Assembly (NCBI RefSeq): GCF_001517105.1 | Contig: NZ_LPVF01000008.1 | Location: forward strand, 248,001-312,000 | Source: Bacillus halotolerans | Lineage (GTDB): Bacteria; Bacillota; Bacilli; Bacillales; Bacillaceae | Direction of reading: 5' to 3' | Length of the DNA: 64,000 nucleotides | In this document: positions 52,278 to 63,729 of the stretch, piece after piece | Position numbering within the stretch: the first letter of the stretch is position 1 | Layout: each line of letters opens with the position of its first letter | Translations under genes and position numbers: made by a program | Notes under the pieces: generated by a model | What the model was told of the DNA's origin: nothing | The model's input: the letters and a program-made list of their open reading frames with translations, nothing else | Database searches by the model: none

Positions 52278-53462
52278 TTATTTATCGTTCAGTGCAGCTA
52301 CCCCTGGAAGCTCTTTGCCTTCCATGAACTCAAGGGATGCGCCGCCTCCTGTTGAGATGTGGCTCATTTTGTCAGCTAGGCCGAATTTTTCAACCGCTGC
52401 TGCAGAGTCTCCTCCGCCGATGACAGAGTATGTATCTTTTGCCTCTGCCAATGCTTCCGCAACCGCTTTTGTTCCTTGAGCGAACAAGTCGATTTCGAAT
52501 ACGCCCATCGGTCCGTTCCACACGACAAGTTTGCTGTTTTTGATGACATCAGCATACGTTTCGCGTGTTTTCGTACCAATGTCGATTGCTTCTAAATCAC
52601 TAGGGATTTCAGAGATCGGCACCATTTTTACGTTTGCATCGTTAGAGAAATCATCTGCAACGAGTACATCTTCAGGCATGTAGAAGTTAACGCCTTTTTC
52701 TTTCGCGCGGTCCATAAATGATTTCGCAAGCTCGATTTTATCCTCTTCAAGAAGAGATTTACCGACTTCATGGCCAAGCGCTTTTACGAATGTATAAGCA
52801 AGACCTCCGCCGATGATCAGGTTGTCTACTTTATCAAGAAGACTTTCGATGACACCGATTTTGTCTTTTACTTTCGCTCCGCCGATGATCGCCGTGAATG
52901 GGCGATCAGGGTTAGAAACCGCTTTTCCGAGTACATCAAGCTCTTTTTCCATTAAGAAACCTGCAACCGCTGGCAGATGCTTGGCAATTCCAGCTGTAGA
53001 TGCGTGAGCGCGGTGGGCAGCACCGAATGCGTCATTTACATATACATCTGCAAGCTCAGCAAATGCTTTTGCAAGCTCAGGATCATTTTTCTCTTCACCA
53101 GGGTAGAAACGTACGTTTTCCAATACAAGAACGTCTCCGTCCTTCATGTCGGAAATTTGTGATTTTACAGCATCGCCGTAAGCTTCATCCGCTTTTTTCA
53201 CTTCTTTGCCAAGCAGTTCGCCGAGGCGTGCAGCGACAGGAGTTAAACGAAGCTCCTCAACGACTTCGCCTTTCGGGCGGCCTAAGTGGCTCGCGAGAAG
53301 GACTTTCGCGCCTTGGTCTGCAAGGTGTTTGATTGTCGGAAGTGCAGCACGGATACGTGTATCGTCTGTTACTTCCCCGTCTTTCATTGGAACGTTAAAG
53401 TCAACGCGGCAGAATACAACTTTGCCTTTTACGTCGATGTCTTTGAGAGTTTTCTTATTCAT
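52278..53462 (-). CDS. pgk: Phosphoglycerate kinase
   Basis: Pgk transfers phosphate from 1,3-bisphosphoglycerate to ADP. The 394-residue protein has the N-terminal substrate domain with RVDFNVP and SHLGRP, and the C-terminal nucleotide domain with GGAKVKDKI and the GGGDSAAA loop. The ATG follows GGAGGATC. It starts the constitutive part of the glycolytic operon: a sigma-A promoter lies at 53722-53750 and the leader is about 250 nt long. Confidence 0.98.
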   Translation of the reverse strand: MNKKTLKDIDVKGKVVFCRVDFNVPMKDGEVTDDTRIRAALPTIKHLADQGAKVLLASHLGRPKGEVVEELRLTPVAARLGELLGKEVKKADEAYGDAVKSQISDMKDGDVLVLENVRFYPGEEKNDPELAKAFAELADVYVNDAFGAAHRAHASTAGIAKHLPAVAGFLMEKELDVLGKAVSNPDRPFTAIIGGAKVKDKIGVIESLLDKVDNLIIGGGLAYTFVKALGHEVGKSLLEEDKIELAKSFMDRAKEKGVNFYMPEDVLVADDFSNDANVKMVPISEIPSDLEAIDIGTKTRETYADVIKNSKLVVWNGPMGVFEIDLFAQGTKAVAEALAEAKDTYSVIGGGDSAAAVEKFGLADKMSHISTGGGASLEFMEGKELPGVAALNDK

Positions 53463-53721
53463 GCTTTAGGAGATCCTCCTTCAAAATGGTTTGCATGCAG
53501 CACGAAAAACGTGAAACCGTCTGATCAAGCGATTACTCCGCGAGGGCAGATCGCATACTTTTCGGCACAGGGCAGATCGTCTGAAGCCAGGGCAGTGGCC
53601 GCAGGCGAAGGCGCCGGAAAGCTGCAAAACGCAGATGCTACTCTTTCACAGAACGTTTTCTGAAAGCCGGTCTTCATGGAAAAAGGGAAAGGGAGTCCGT
53701 CCCCTTCCCTTGTCCGCTTTC
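53463..53721 (-). promoter_or_regulatory. Long pgk leader with repeats
   Basis: The transcript from the pgk promoter has a leader of about 250 nt. It opens with a hairpin (AAGGGAAGGGGA pairing with TCCCTTTCCCTT, 53681-53711), and then holds CGATCTGCCCT twice (minus strand; 53543-53553 and 53569-53579) with a shorter CTGCCCT at 53589-53595. It is more GC-rich than usual intergenic DNA. The opening hairpin may also act as the gapA terminator for readthrough transcripts. I do not recognise a known RNA family. Confidence 0.5.
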
Positions 53722-53750
53722 ATTATAGCGCTTCTATTCAAAAGAACCAA
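53722..53750 (-). promoter_or_regulatory. pgk promoter
   Basis: On the minus strand TTGGTT and TATAAT are 17 bp apart. In B. subtilis the pgk-tpi-pgm-eno genes have a constitutive promoter in this gap. Confidence 0.75.
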
Positions 53751-53753
53751 GTA

Positions 53754-54816
<1,063 letters not shown>

Positions 54817-54817
54817 T

Positions 54818-54845
54818 TATATTGAGGGATTATTCATCCCTTAAT
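54818..54845 (-). other. Hairpin at the cggR-gapA processing site
   Basis: GGGAT and ATCCC pair around GAATA at the very end of cggR (54826-54840). A stem-loop at this place is known to protect the 5' end of the processed gapA mRNA after endonuclease cutting in B. subtilis; the exact cut site cannot be read from sequence. Confidence 0.5.
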
Positions 54846-55852
54846 AACTTCTTTGCGGCTCCTTCGTCAGTGATGAGAACCGTGTTGCGCGGCTTTTTAA
54901 AGTAAGCCTCGATCGCCTCGGCTTTTGATGATCCGCCCGCTACCGCTATAATATCGGGAATGGCGTCTATGTCATCCAGCTGCATTCCGACAGAATGCAC
55001 TTTGTGGACCACTTCGCCGTCCGCGTTAAAATAGTAGCCGAACGCTTCTGTCACCGCGTTGTTATCATCTATTTTCTTTAAGTCTTCTAAAGGTGTGTTT
55101 CTCCGCTCAGCCATAGTTTTAGCTTCGCCGATTCCGTGAACCAGCATACTCGCTGATTTAATCGTGTTCAGCACCTCTTTAACAGAAGGTTCTTCAATAA
55201 TAGATGAATAGGCGCCTTGTGACAGCTGACCCGGAACAAACAAAAGCCTATAAGTGCCTGAAGCCTTTTCCGCCATATGCGCGCATATGGTGTTCGCCTG
55301 GTTTTTTACGTCTTCGCCTAACCCGCCTCTTGCAGGCACAAACAAAAGCTCGCGGTTTTTAGAATCCGGCGTCATCATCTCGGCGACAGCTTCAATTGTC
55401 GTACCGCCGGTCACAGCGACGATATTTTTGCCTGAAAATCTTTTTTTCATACATGCGACAGCCGCTCTTCCCATTTCTTTTTTGACCCATGGGGATTGAT
55501 CGCTGTCTCCGGATACAATAATGACGTCATTTAGATTTAAACGTTCTTTTAATGTCTTTTCCAAAAGCGTCAAACCTAAAACATCTTTCATCGTATCTTC
55601 TAAAACGGAAAGCAGTTCATAACCTTCTTCTGTCAGCGTCATGCCGTTTGTTTTAATATCGACCAGATTCTGTTCCTTCAAAAACTGAACCTCGCCTCTC
55701 AGCACACGCTCGCTGATTCCGAGACTGGCAGACAGGCTTCTGCGGCCGATGGGTTCTGTCAGCCTGATATACTGCAAGATTTCGAACCTCTTTTGCATAA
55801 CGAGCAGAAGATCAGGCAATAATTTTTTTTGAGCTAGTATTAACTGGTTCAT
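54830..55852 (-). CDS. cggR: Central glycolytic genes regulator CggR
   Basis: CggR is a SorC/DeoR-type repressor of its own operon. Fructose 1,6-bisphosphate weakens its DNA binding. The 340-residue protein has an N-terminal winged helix (about 20-85, with IGRRSLSASLGISERVLR) and a C-terminal sugar-binding domain with GGTT and PARGG loops typical of the family. The ATG follows AGGAACG. It is the first gene of the hexacistronic glycolytic operon, with the operator directly upstream. Confidence 0.96.
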   Translation of the reverse strand: MNQLILAQKKLLPDLLLVMQKRFEILQYIRLTEPIGRRSLSASLGISERVLRGEVQFLKEQNLVDIKTNGMTLTEEGYELLSVLEDTMKDVLGLTLLEKTLKERLNLNDVIIVSGDSDQSPWVKKEMGRAAVACMKKRFSGKNIVAVTGGTTIEAVAEMMTPDSKNRELLFVPARGGLGEDVKNQANTICAHMAEKASGTYRLLFVPGQLSQGAYSSIIEEPSVKEVLNTIKSASMLVHGIGEAKTMAERRNTPLEDLKKIDDNNAVTEAFGYYFNADGEVVHKVHSVGMQLDDIDAIPDIIAVAGGSSKAEAIEAYFKKPRNTVLITDEGAAKKLLRDE

Positions 55853-55880
55853 GACTCAAACGTTCCTTCCTTTTTTTGCT

Positions 55881-55922
55881 GGACATCAAACGTCCCGCTA
55901 TGACAAAAAACGTCCCATCATA
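55881..55922 (-). promoter_or_regulatory. CggR operator and promoter -10
   Basis: On the minus strand two direct repeats GGGACGTTTTTTGTC and GGGACGTTTGATGTC lie head to tail (55881-55916), matching the known tandem CggR operator. They directly follow a -10-like TATGAT (55917-55922). The -35 is poor. Confidence 0.82.
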
Positions 55923-56107
55923 GCCAAAAAAAATTATTTCTGCTTTCTTTAATTATTTTAACAGGGTGGAAATGTTTATTCAACTGTTAAGAGCCAATTC
56001 ATCGACAATATTCGCGCAGTTTTCATGCAGCTGCGTTTCTTATTCATTATTTTTCCCTTTATATCTCTATCTTATACAGCAAACCGTTAATGGTGCGCAC
56101 AAAATAA

Positions 56108-56133
56108 AAGAGCCCTCTCAATCGAAAGGGCTA
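56108..56133 (-). terminator. araE terminator
   Basis: AGCCCT and AGGGCT with inner pairs form the stem, followed on the minus strand by CTTTTATTTTG, after the araE stop. Confidence 0.75.
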
Positions 56134-56150
56134 CATATTTTAAAGCGTTT

Positions 56151-57545
56151 TCATTTTATCCAGAGCTTTTCAATCTCTTCGAGCGATTTATTCTTCGTTT
56201 CCGGACAGATTGTGATGACAAACAGGAAGCAGAGAATGTTAATGACGGCAAAGATCCAGAACGTATAGGCCAGTCCGAACGAGCTGATCATCATCGGCAC
56301 AAACTGCCCGATCGCCCAGTTTGCTCCCCATAAAAAGATGGTGGCGATCCCTGCGGCTCTCGCCCGCAGATGGTTCGGGAAAATTTCAGAAATCATAATC
56401 CATGTGATCGGCCCGACCGATACACAGAACGCGGCGACAAACCCTAATATAAAGAAGATCAGCATAAATCCGCTTGTTAACTGAAAATAAAACGACGTCC
56501 CGATTAAGATCATAAAAATAGCCATGAAAGCAGAACCGATGGACATCAGTTTTTTGCGTCCGACTTTATCAATCAATAAAACTGCGATGACGGTAAAAAT
56601 GACTTCCACAACACCGACAATACAGGTTGTCACGAATCCGGCATTTTGTCCGAATCCCATCATTTTAAAGATTTCTGGTCCGTAATAGGTGATGGCGTTC
56701 ATGCCGATCACTTGATTAAAGAGCGCCAGCAGGATTCCAATGATAAGCGCTTTTCTGAGACCTGGTTTGAAGAGCTGTGATAGTGACCCCATTTGTTCTA
56801 TTTTTAATGAGTTTTCAATGTTCTTCAATTCTTCTTTTGCGACAGTTTCTCCATTAATGCGTGTCAGAATCGATAACGCTTCTTTTGTTCTGCCTGCTTT
56901 CGCCAGCCATCTTGGACTTTCCGGCACGACCAGCAGGACTAGGAAAAAGATAACGGATGGCACCATTCCGTAAGCGAGCATCCATCTCCAGCCGGTTTGC
57001 ACGCCCCATTCATATGTTCCGGAACGCTGGACAGCGAGATTAATAAAGTACGTTGCGGAAATACCCAGTATCGTAAAAAGCTGATATAAGGAAGATAAAC
57101 TTCCGCGTATGGCGGGCGGCGCCGCTTCCGTAATATAAGTCACGGATAATGACGAACCCATTCCGATCCCTAAACCTCCGATAATCCTCGCAATGATTAA
57201 GGTCGACACGTCTTGTGAAACAGCAGAAACAACTGCCGATACCGCAAATAACAGGGCCGCTGTCATTAAGATTTTTCTGCGCCCGAACCAGTCGCTTAAA
57301 AACCCGGATACCCCGACTCCCGCAACTCCTCCAATCATAATGCTTGAAATTACAAGCCCCTCCATGAACGGACTCAGGCTGTATAAATCCTTTAGAAAAC
57401 CAATAGCACCGGAAATAACTGCAGTGTCATAGCCGTACAATAAACCGCCAAGCCCCGCCGCGCATGATATCAAAATCACAAATCCCATTGAATGGCTTCT
57501 TGTTACAGGAGCATTTGGTTCTAATTGAGTTGGAGTATTCTTCAT
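56151..57545 (-). CDS. araE: Arabinose-proton symporter AraE
   Basis: AraE imports L-arabinose (also xylose and galactose) with protons. The 464-residue protein is a 12-helix major facilitator of the sugar porter family, with DWFGRRKILM after helix 2, the PESPRWL motif before the central loop, and PETKNKSLEEIE near the C-terminus. The ATG follows GGGAGGG. It is transcribed divergently from araR, and the shared region holds two AraR operators and a likely cre site. Confidence 0.96.
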   Translation of the reverse strand: MKNTPTQLEPNAPVTRSHSMGFVILISCAAGLGGLLYGYDTAVISGAIGFLKDLYSLSPFMEGLVISSIMIGGVAGVGVSGFLSDWFGRRKILMTAALLFAVSAVVSAVSQDVSTLIIARIIGGLGIGMGSSLSVTYITEAAPPAIRGSLSSLYQLFTILGISATYFINLAVQRSGTYEWGVQTGWRWMLAYGMVPSVIFFLVLLVVPESPRWLAKAGRTKEALSILTRINGETVAKEELKNIENSLKIEQMGSLSQLFKPGLRKALIIGILLALFNQVIGMNAITYYGPEIFKMMGFGQNAGFVTTCIVGVVEVIFTVIAVLLIDKVGRKKLMSIGSAFMAIFMILIGTSFYFQLTSGFMLIFFILGFVAAFCVSVGPITWIMISEIFPNHLRARAAGIATIFLWGANWAIGQFVPMMISSFGLAYTFWIFAVINILCFLFVITICPETKNKSLEEIEKLWIK

Positions 57546-57568
57546 TTCTCTGCCCTCCCGAAAGTTGA

Positions 57569-57654
57569 GTAAAGCGTTTACAATTTTCTTTCTAATTGTA
57601 CGTACTTATTTAAAAATTTAACGAAAATTATTGTTTATTAGTACGTACAAATAT
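57569..57654. promoter_or_regulatory. araE-araR control region: cre site and AraR operators
   Basis: Two near-palindromic boxes around GTACGTAC lie at 57594-57609 (ATTGTACGTACTTAT) and 57637-57654 (ATTAGTACGTACAAAT), matching the AraR operator consensus. Their centres are about 43 bp (four helical turns) apart, suited to cooperative binding and looping. A catabolite-response element candidate (GTAAAGCGTTTACA) lies at 57569-57582, near the araE start. Confidence 0.85.
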
Positions 57655-57661
57655 AGAATAA

Positions 57662-58835
<1,174 letters not shown>

Positions 58836-58837
<2 letters not shown>

Positions 58838-58880
58838 AAAAGCAATGTATGGGTTTCCCCTTTACATTGCTTTTTTTTAT
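58836..58880. terminator. Bidirectional terminator between araR and yvbT
   Basis: AAAAAAGCAATGTA and TACATTGCTTTTTT form a 14-bp stem between the converging genes. Confidence 0.87.
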
Positions 58881-58885
58881 GGCCT

Positions 58886-59896
58886 TTATCTGTTTTTCCA
58901 AATGTCAGCCACGATTTCAAATGAACGCATTCTGTCAGCGTGTTCAAAGGTTTCTGAGTTGACCATAATTTCATCGGCCTGAGTCGTTTTGACAAAGTCT
59001 TCAAGCTTTTCTTTCACTTCTTCAGGACCGCCAACAATGGTTGAACTGAGCTGCTCATGAACCATTGCTTTTTCATATGGGCTCCAGATTTGATCCATGT
59101 CTTCTACTGGCGGCTTCAGCTGGTTCGGCGTGCCGCGGACAAGATCAAGGAATCGCTGGTAATGCGATGTAGCCAGATGCTGCGCTTTCTCGTTTGTATC
59201 TGCGGCGATAATCGTTACGCCGACCATCGCATACGGTTCATCGAGCACTTCTGACGGTGTAAAGGAATTGCGGTACAGCTCCAAAGCGGGAACGGTATTC
59301 GCCGGTGAGAAATGGGCAGCGAATGCAAACGGAAGACCCAGCTCACCTGCCAGACGGGCGCTGAAGCCGCTTGAGCCCAGCAGCCAAATCGGCACATCTA
59401 TGCCCTCTCCCGGAATGGCGCGGACTTGATTGCGCACGTTTCCTGATGGTTTAAAGTAATTGCGCAGTTCCTCTAATTGTTCAGGGAAATCTTCACCGCT
59501 GCTGATGTTTCTGCGGAGCGCCCTTGCAGTCAATTGGTCTGTTCCCGGTGCACGCCCGAGCCCCAGATCAATCCGTCCGGGATACAGTGTTTCCAGTGTG
59601 CCGAATTGTTCAGCGATGACAAGTGACGAGTGATTCGGAAGCATAATGCCGCCGGAACCGACGCGGATTTTCTTTGTGCCGCCGGCTATATGGCCGATCA
59701 GAACCGCGGTGGCAGAGCTTGCGACACCTTCGATATTATGATGCTCTGCAAGCCAATAACGGTGATAGCCCCACTCCTCTGCACGGCGCGCCAAGTCCAT
59801 GCTGTTTCGGAATGACTCTGCTATCGTTCCCCCTTGAACAACAGGAGATAAATTCAAGACAGAAAGCAAGGTATCTTTGCGTTGGTTGTTAGACAT
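58886..59896 (-). CDS. yvbT: Luciferase-like flavin monooxygenase YvbT
   Basis: YvbT is a 336-residue member of the bacterial-luciferase-like (LLM) FMN-dependent oxidoreductases. It shows the WLAEHHN segment near residue 47, [13 protein letters not shown] near 80 and the family loop [13 protein letters not shown] near 108. The substrate is unknown. The ATG at 59896 follows AAGGAG; the upstream frame is not supported. It is a single gene. Confidence 0.88.
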   Translation of the reverse strand: MSNNQRKDTLLSVLNLSPVVQGGTIAESFRNSMDLARRAEEWGYHRYWLAEHHNIEGVASSATAVLIGHIAGGTKKIRVGSGGIMLPNHSSLVIAEQFGTLETLYPGRIDLGLGRAPGTDQLTARALRRNISSGEDFPEQLEELRNYFKPSGNVRNQVRAIPGEGIDVPIWLLGSSGFSARLAGELGLPFAFAAHFSPANTVPALELYRNSFTPSEVLDEPYAMVGVTIIAADTNEKAQHLATSHYQRFLDLVRGTPNQLKPPVEDMDQIWSPYEKAMVHEQLSSTIVGGPEEVKEKLEDFVKTTQADEIMVNSETFEHADRMRSFEIVADIWKNR

Positions 59897-60057
59897 ATTG
59901 TTCTCCTTTGCAGTTGTGATATAAGTAAACAGCCTCATGCTGCTATGTCTTTATCGAAAGGACTTCTATCACACCTTATCACAACTGCGTTTAGGATGAA
60001 AAGAATTTGATTCGATGAAATTCGAACAATAAAAAAGACGTTTCTTCATTTTGATTT

Positions 60058-60930
60058 TTACGCAAACAGCTCTTGTGCCATCTCAATGAAAAGCTTAGCC
60101 GCCAAAGAAGCCTCATGTAATGAAGGAACGGCAAGCTGCACATCCCGATACACCTGCGGATCGAGATCCCGCGTGACCACATGCTCCGGCAGCGGCATTC
60201 CCGACATGGACATTTCTGATAAAATCGCCAGCCCCAAGCCTTCTTTGATCATGCTGATCGAGGTGTTCATGTTATAGACAGTGAAAGCAGTGTGCAGCGT
60301 TGAACCAGCTTGCTTGAACTTATCGATAAAAGGTGATTCATAGCCGCCGTCGCAGACAACCATCGGCTCACAATCGAGATCTTTCAGCGTGATGGCCGGG
60401 CGATTGCACAGCGGGTGGTCATCACGCAGCACGACGACCATTTTGTCTTTTTTCAGCCGAATGTACTCCATCTCGTTTGCCGGATACAGAAGAATGCCGG
60501 CATCGATCATCCGTGTGTGAAGCCACTCCTTGACTTCATCTACGGTTCCTTCATGCAAAACAAGCTCCAATTTCGGATACCTTTGTTTAAACTCGCTGAT
60601 CAGCTTTGGCATAAAATAAGCGGAAGCGGTTGGAAATGTGCCGATATGAATCGTTCCCAGCTCAAGCCCTTTTTCTGCCGCTGCGACCTGCTCAACTTTT
60701 TCGATTCCTTTTAACACTTCTCTGATATGGACTAAGATCTTTTTTCCCGTGTCCGTCAGCATCAGGCCGTTTCGGCGGTCACGGATGATCAGTTTCACAT
60801 CAAGCTCGGCTTCAATTGCGGAAATGGCATGGCTGACAGCCGGCTGTGTCATGTTTAGCGCCTGTCCCGCTTTTGTAAAACTCCCCGTTTCAGCTACTTT
60901 GACGAAAACTCTTAATTGTGTAATGGTCAT
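60058..60930 (-). CDS. yvbU: LysR-family transcriptional regulator YvbU
   Basis: YvbU is a 290-residue LysR-type regulator. The N-terminal winged helix (TGSFTKAGQALNMTQPAVSHAI, split by the family's usual spacing) occupies residues 1-60, followed by the two-lobed effector domain. It is divergent from yvbV, the transporter gene it probably controls; the 98-bp gap is suitable for a LysR activation site. The GAGGAG upstream is 15 bases from the ATG, which is long, so the exact start is not certain. Confidence 0.88.
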   Translation of the reverse strand: MTITQLRVFVKVAETGSFTKAGQALNMTQPAVSHAISAIEAELDVKLIIRDRRNGLMLTDTGKKILVHIREVLKGIEKVEQVAAAEKGLELGTIHIGTFPTASAYFMPKLISEFKQRYPKLELVLHEGTVDEVKEWLHTRMIDAGILLYPANEMEYIRLKKDKMVVVLRDDHPLCNRPAITLKDLDCEPMVVCDGGYESPFIDKFKQAGSTLHTAFTVYNMNTSISMIKEGLGLAILSEMSMSGMPLPEHVVTRDLDPQVYRDVQLAVPSLHEASLAAKLFIEMAQELFA

Positions 60931-61028
60931 AACAATTTACTTATGCTCCTCATAAAAAAGATTCATTTTATTTATCTTATGTTCTACCGTATCATATGAT
61001 GGAAATGTTCTACAAGGAGTGATCAAAA

Positions 61029-61946
61029 GTGAAGCAGCTATCAAAAACGCGGACAGCGCTCCTTCTCGCCTTTCTCGTTATCATGTGGGGGGTCAATTGG
61101 CCGCTGTCGAAAGCCGCGCTCGCCTATTCACCGCCTTTATTGTTTGCGGGCATCCGGACGCTGATCGGCGGGCTTTTATTAGTGATTGTCGCATTGCCGC
61201 GTATTCATAAACTGCGTTTTAAAGAGACGTGGCCGATTTATCTTGTTTCTGCTCTTTTAAATATTACGTTATTCTACGGTCTGCAAACGATTGGGCTGAA
61301 TTATCTTCCTGCTGGTCTCTTTTCAGCTATCGTATTCTTTCAGCCGGTGCTGATGGGTGTCTTTTCTTGGATGTGGCTCGGCGAATCCATGTTTACGTTG
61401 AAAGTGATCGGGCTTGTGCTCGGTTTTGCCGGGGTTGCTGTCATCAGTGCCGCGGGCTTTGGCGGTCATATTTCTGTCATAGGGGTTCTGCTGGCTCTGG
61501 GTTCCGCGCTCAGCTGGGCACTCGGAACAGTATTTATGAAAAGAACAGGCAGCCGCGTCGATTCCATCTGGATGGTCGCCTTGCAGCTGACAATCGGCAG
61601 CGTATTTTTGCTCGTATCCGGCTCCTGGACAGAGAGCTTTTCCGCGATCCAATGGACAGTCTCGTTTGTCGTCAGTCTGCTGTTCATCTCAGTGTTTGTC
61701 ATCGCGCTTGGATGGCTTGTCTTTTTTACCCTTGTCGGTTCTGGAGAAGCAAGCAAGGTCGCTTCCTACACCTTTTTGATTCCGCTCATTTCCATCGTGG
61801 CCAGCTCGATTTTCCTGCATGAGCCGTTAACCGTCAGCCTCTTGGCAGGCCTTGTTCTGATTGTCACAAGCATTTGCCTCGTCAATACAAAATCAAAGGC
61901 TCAGAAAGCGGCTGCGCTCGGTGTAAATGAGAAGGCTGCCCATTAA
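61029..61946 (+). CDS. yvbV: EamA-family (DMT) transporter YvbV
   Basis: YvbV is a 305-residue, ten-helix transporter with two EamA repeats, of the drug/metabolite superfamily. The start is a GTG at 61029 with AAGGAG upstream. It is divergent from the LysR regulator gene yvbU and ends at a strong terminator. Substrates are not known; export of an amino acid or related metabolite is the usual role of such LysR-paired members. Confidence 0.88.
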   Translation: MKQLSKTRTALLLAFLVIMWGVNWPLSKAALAYSPPLLFAGIRTLIGGLLLVIVALPRIHKLRFKETWPIYLVSALLNITLFYGLQTIGLNYLPAGLFSAIVFFQPVLMGVFSWMWLGESMFTLKVIGLVLGFAGVAVISAAGFGGHISVIGVLLALGSALSWALGTVFMKRTGSRVDSIWMVALQLTIGSVFLLVSGSWTESFSAIQWTVSFVVSLLFISVFVIALGWLVFFTLVGSGEASKVASYTFLIPLISIVASSIFLHEPLTVSLLAGLVLIVTSICLVNTKSKAQKAAALGVNEKAAH

Positions 61947-61980
61947 AAAAACTCTTGTCTAATGACAAGAGTTTTCTTAT
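61946..61980. terminator. Bidirectional terminator between yvbV and yvbW
   Basis: AAAACTCTTGTC and GACAAGAGTTTT form a perfect 12-bp stem with loop TAAT. Confidence 0.9.
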
Positions 61981-63324
61981 TTACTGGTGCTTGCGTCCTT
62001 TGACCAAATACGCAATCGTAATCAAAAGGTAGATCGCCGCAGTAATGATGGTAATGACAATTGACGTTGTCATGATGACCCCGATCAAAATGGCGAGTAA
62101 TGCCAGAATCGCAAACCATGTGGTGTACGGGAACCACTTTACATAATAAGCTGGTGTTTCTGTTTGATGTTTTCTTGATTTCAAATGGGCCAATCCAATG
62201 ATCAGCCAAATAAATAAGACTGTATATCCAAGTGACCCCATTAAGTAATTAAATGTCTGGCTTCCGGCGAACAGAGAAATCAATACACCAATATATAAAG
62301 AAGAAGTGCACATCAGTATCGCAAACATCGGGACGTTTTTCGATGAAAGCTTAGAAAAGATACGCGGCAGTCTTCCGTCAGTTGCCTGTGTATACAAAAT
62401 GCGGGACGATCCGTATAAACCTGAATTCATAGAGGAAATGATGGCAAGCAGGATGACTGCATTCATGATATGGTCTGCCCCCGGAATGCCTACCATTTTA
62501 AAGACCATCACAAAAGGACTTTCAGGAACTGAATTCACTTGATTCCACGGGATCAGACTGACAATGATGAAAAACGGCAGCAGGTAAAACGCGACAATGC
62601 GTGTTAATGTGCTGCGGACTGCTTTCGGGACAACCTGTTCCGGATTTTTTGTCTCAGCCAACGTCACACCGATAATTTCTGTACCGCCATAGGAATAGAT
62701 GACGACAAGCATGGCTGTGATCAGCCCGGTGCCTCCGTGCGGGAAAAATCCGCCGTGCTCTGTCAGATTCGAAAACCCGGCCGCTGTGTGATCACCGAAT
62801 GATACAAATAAGAGCAGCAATCCTAATAAAATAAAGATAACAATAACGGTAATCTTGATCATAGCCAGCCAATACTCAGTTTCGGCGAAGATTTTTACAG
62901 AAAGCAAGTTCACAATCGTAACAACTAGAGAAATTGCTAATGCCAGCACCCAGATCGGACAGCCCGGCAGCCAATATTGAATAAAGATCGCAGCTACAAC
63001 AGCCTCAGCCGCAATGTTAAGCACCCACATTTTCCAGTAGATCCAGTCCAAGAAATATGCAGCGTAATTTCCTAACACCTGCTGCACAAGATCACGGAAG
63101 GTTCTCGCGTTTCGGTTGCGCACAGCCATTTCTGCGAGCCCCTGCATTATAAACAGCAAAATAATGCCGCCGAGCAGGTATGCGATAATGACCGATGGTC
63201 CTGCCATATCGATTGCCGAGCTGCTTCCTTTAAATAAACCTGCTCCGATTGCTCCGCCCAGCGCCATCATCATAATATGGCGGGACGTCATCGTGCGTTT
63301 TAACGTCTGATTGTCCTTTTTCAT
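61981..63324 (-). CDS. yvbW: Amino acid permease YvbW (probable leucine-related transporter)
   Basis: YvbW is a 447-residue permease of the amino acid-polyamine-organocation superfamily, with about 12 helices. The first-helix motif MALGGAIGAGLF and YSYGGTEIIGVTLAE near residue 215 are typical of the AAT subfamily. The ATG follows GAGAGG. Expression is controlled by a T-box leader with a leucine-type specifier, so the likely substrate is leucine or a related amino acid; this is inferred from the leader, not from the protein. Confidence 0.9.
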   Translation of the reverse strand: MKKDNQTLKRTMTSRHIMMMALGGAIGAGLFKGSSSAIDMAGPSVIIAYLLGGIILLFIMQGLAEMAVRNRNARTFRDLVQQVLGNYAAYFLDWIYWKMWVLNIAAEAVVAAIFIQYWLPGCPIWVLALAISLVVTIVNLLSVKIFAETEYWLAMIKITVIVIFILLGLLLLFVSFGDHTAAGFSNLTEHGGFFPHGGTGLITAMLVVIYSYGGTEIIGVTLAETKNPEQVVPKAVRSTLTRIVAFYLLPFFIIVSLIPWNQVNSVPESPFVMVFKMVGIPGADHIMNAVILLAIISSMNSGLYGSSRILYTQATDGRLPRIFSKLSSKNVPMFAILMCTSSLYIGVLISLFAGSQTFNYLMGSLGYTVLFIWLIIGLAHLKSRKHQTETPAYYVKWFPYTTWFAILALLAILIGVIMTTSIVITIITAAIYLLITIAYLVKGRKHQ

Positions 63325-63359
63325 CCTCTTTTTCCTCTCCTTCTCGTCTTCAAAAACAA

Positions 63360-63640
63360 AAAAAGCCCGCCGTCTCTTATCTATACGAATAGATAAAGAG
63401 ACGACGAGCCTTCGGCTGACCGCGGTACCACTCTTGTTGATCCTTCCTAGAAGAATCCAGCTTTTTGACCCTGTAACGAAGGTTAGCCGTTAAAACATGG
63501 GGAATATTCAATCTATTCCGTTTCGTCCTACCACTCCCGGGCGAGTTCAAAGAAGAATCAGGCTGCGTCGCACCATCCCGCAGCTCTCTGTTCTGATACC
63601 TTTCTTTTACTGCTCCCAATCTATGTGTTTTAGTTTTCTG
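63360..63640 (-). promoter_or_regulatory. T-box riboswitch leader of yvbW
   Basis: The minus-strand leader contains the T-box core AAGAGTGGTACCGCGG, in which UGGU would pair with an uncharged tRNA ending ACCA. Upstream is a stem-I region whose specifier loop region reads GAACTCGCC, compatible with CTC (Leu). Downstream, at 63364-63410, lies a long terminator hairpin (CCCGCCGTCTCTTATCTAT with its partner) followed by T-runs. Leucine starvation would favour the antiterminator and switch yvbW on. Confidence 0.9.
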
Positions 63641-63676
63641 AAAAACTTAAATTTTATGATCTGAATATATTAACAT

Positions 63677-63705
63677 AATATACGTGCTTCTGTTTTCTCT
63701 GTCAA
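63677..63705 (-). promoter_or_regulatory. yvbW promoter
   Basis: On the minus strand a perfect TTGACA (63700-63705) and TATATT (63677-63682) are 17 bp apart, just upstream of the T-box leader. Confidence 0.75.
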
Positions 63706-63729
63706 TAACTTGCGAGAAAAAAGAAATTG

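Noticed and set aside
53286..53663. 125-codon plus-strand frame across the pgk start and leader
   Set aside because: Half of it is antisense to pgk and the rest lies in the leader; no ribosome-binding site.
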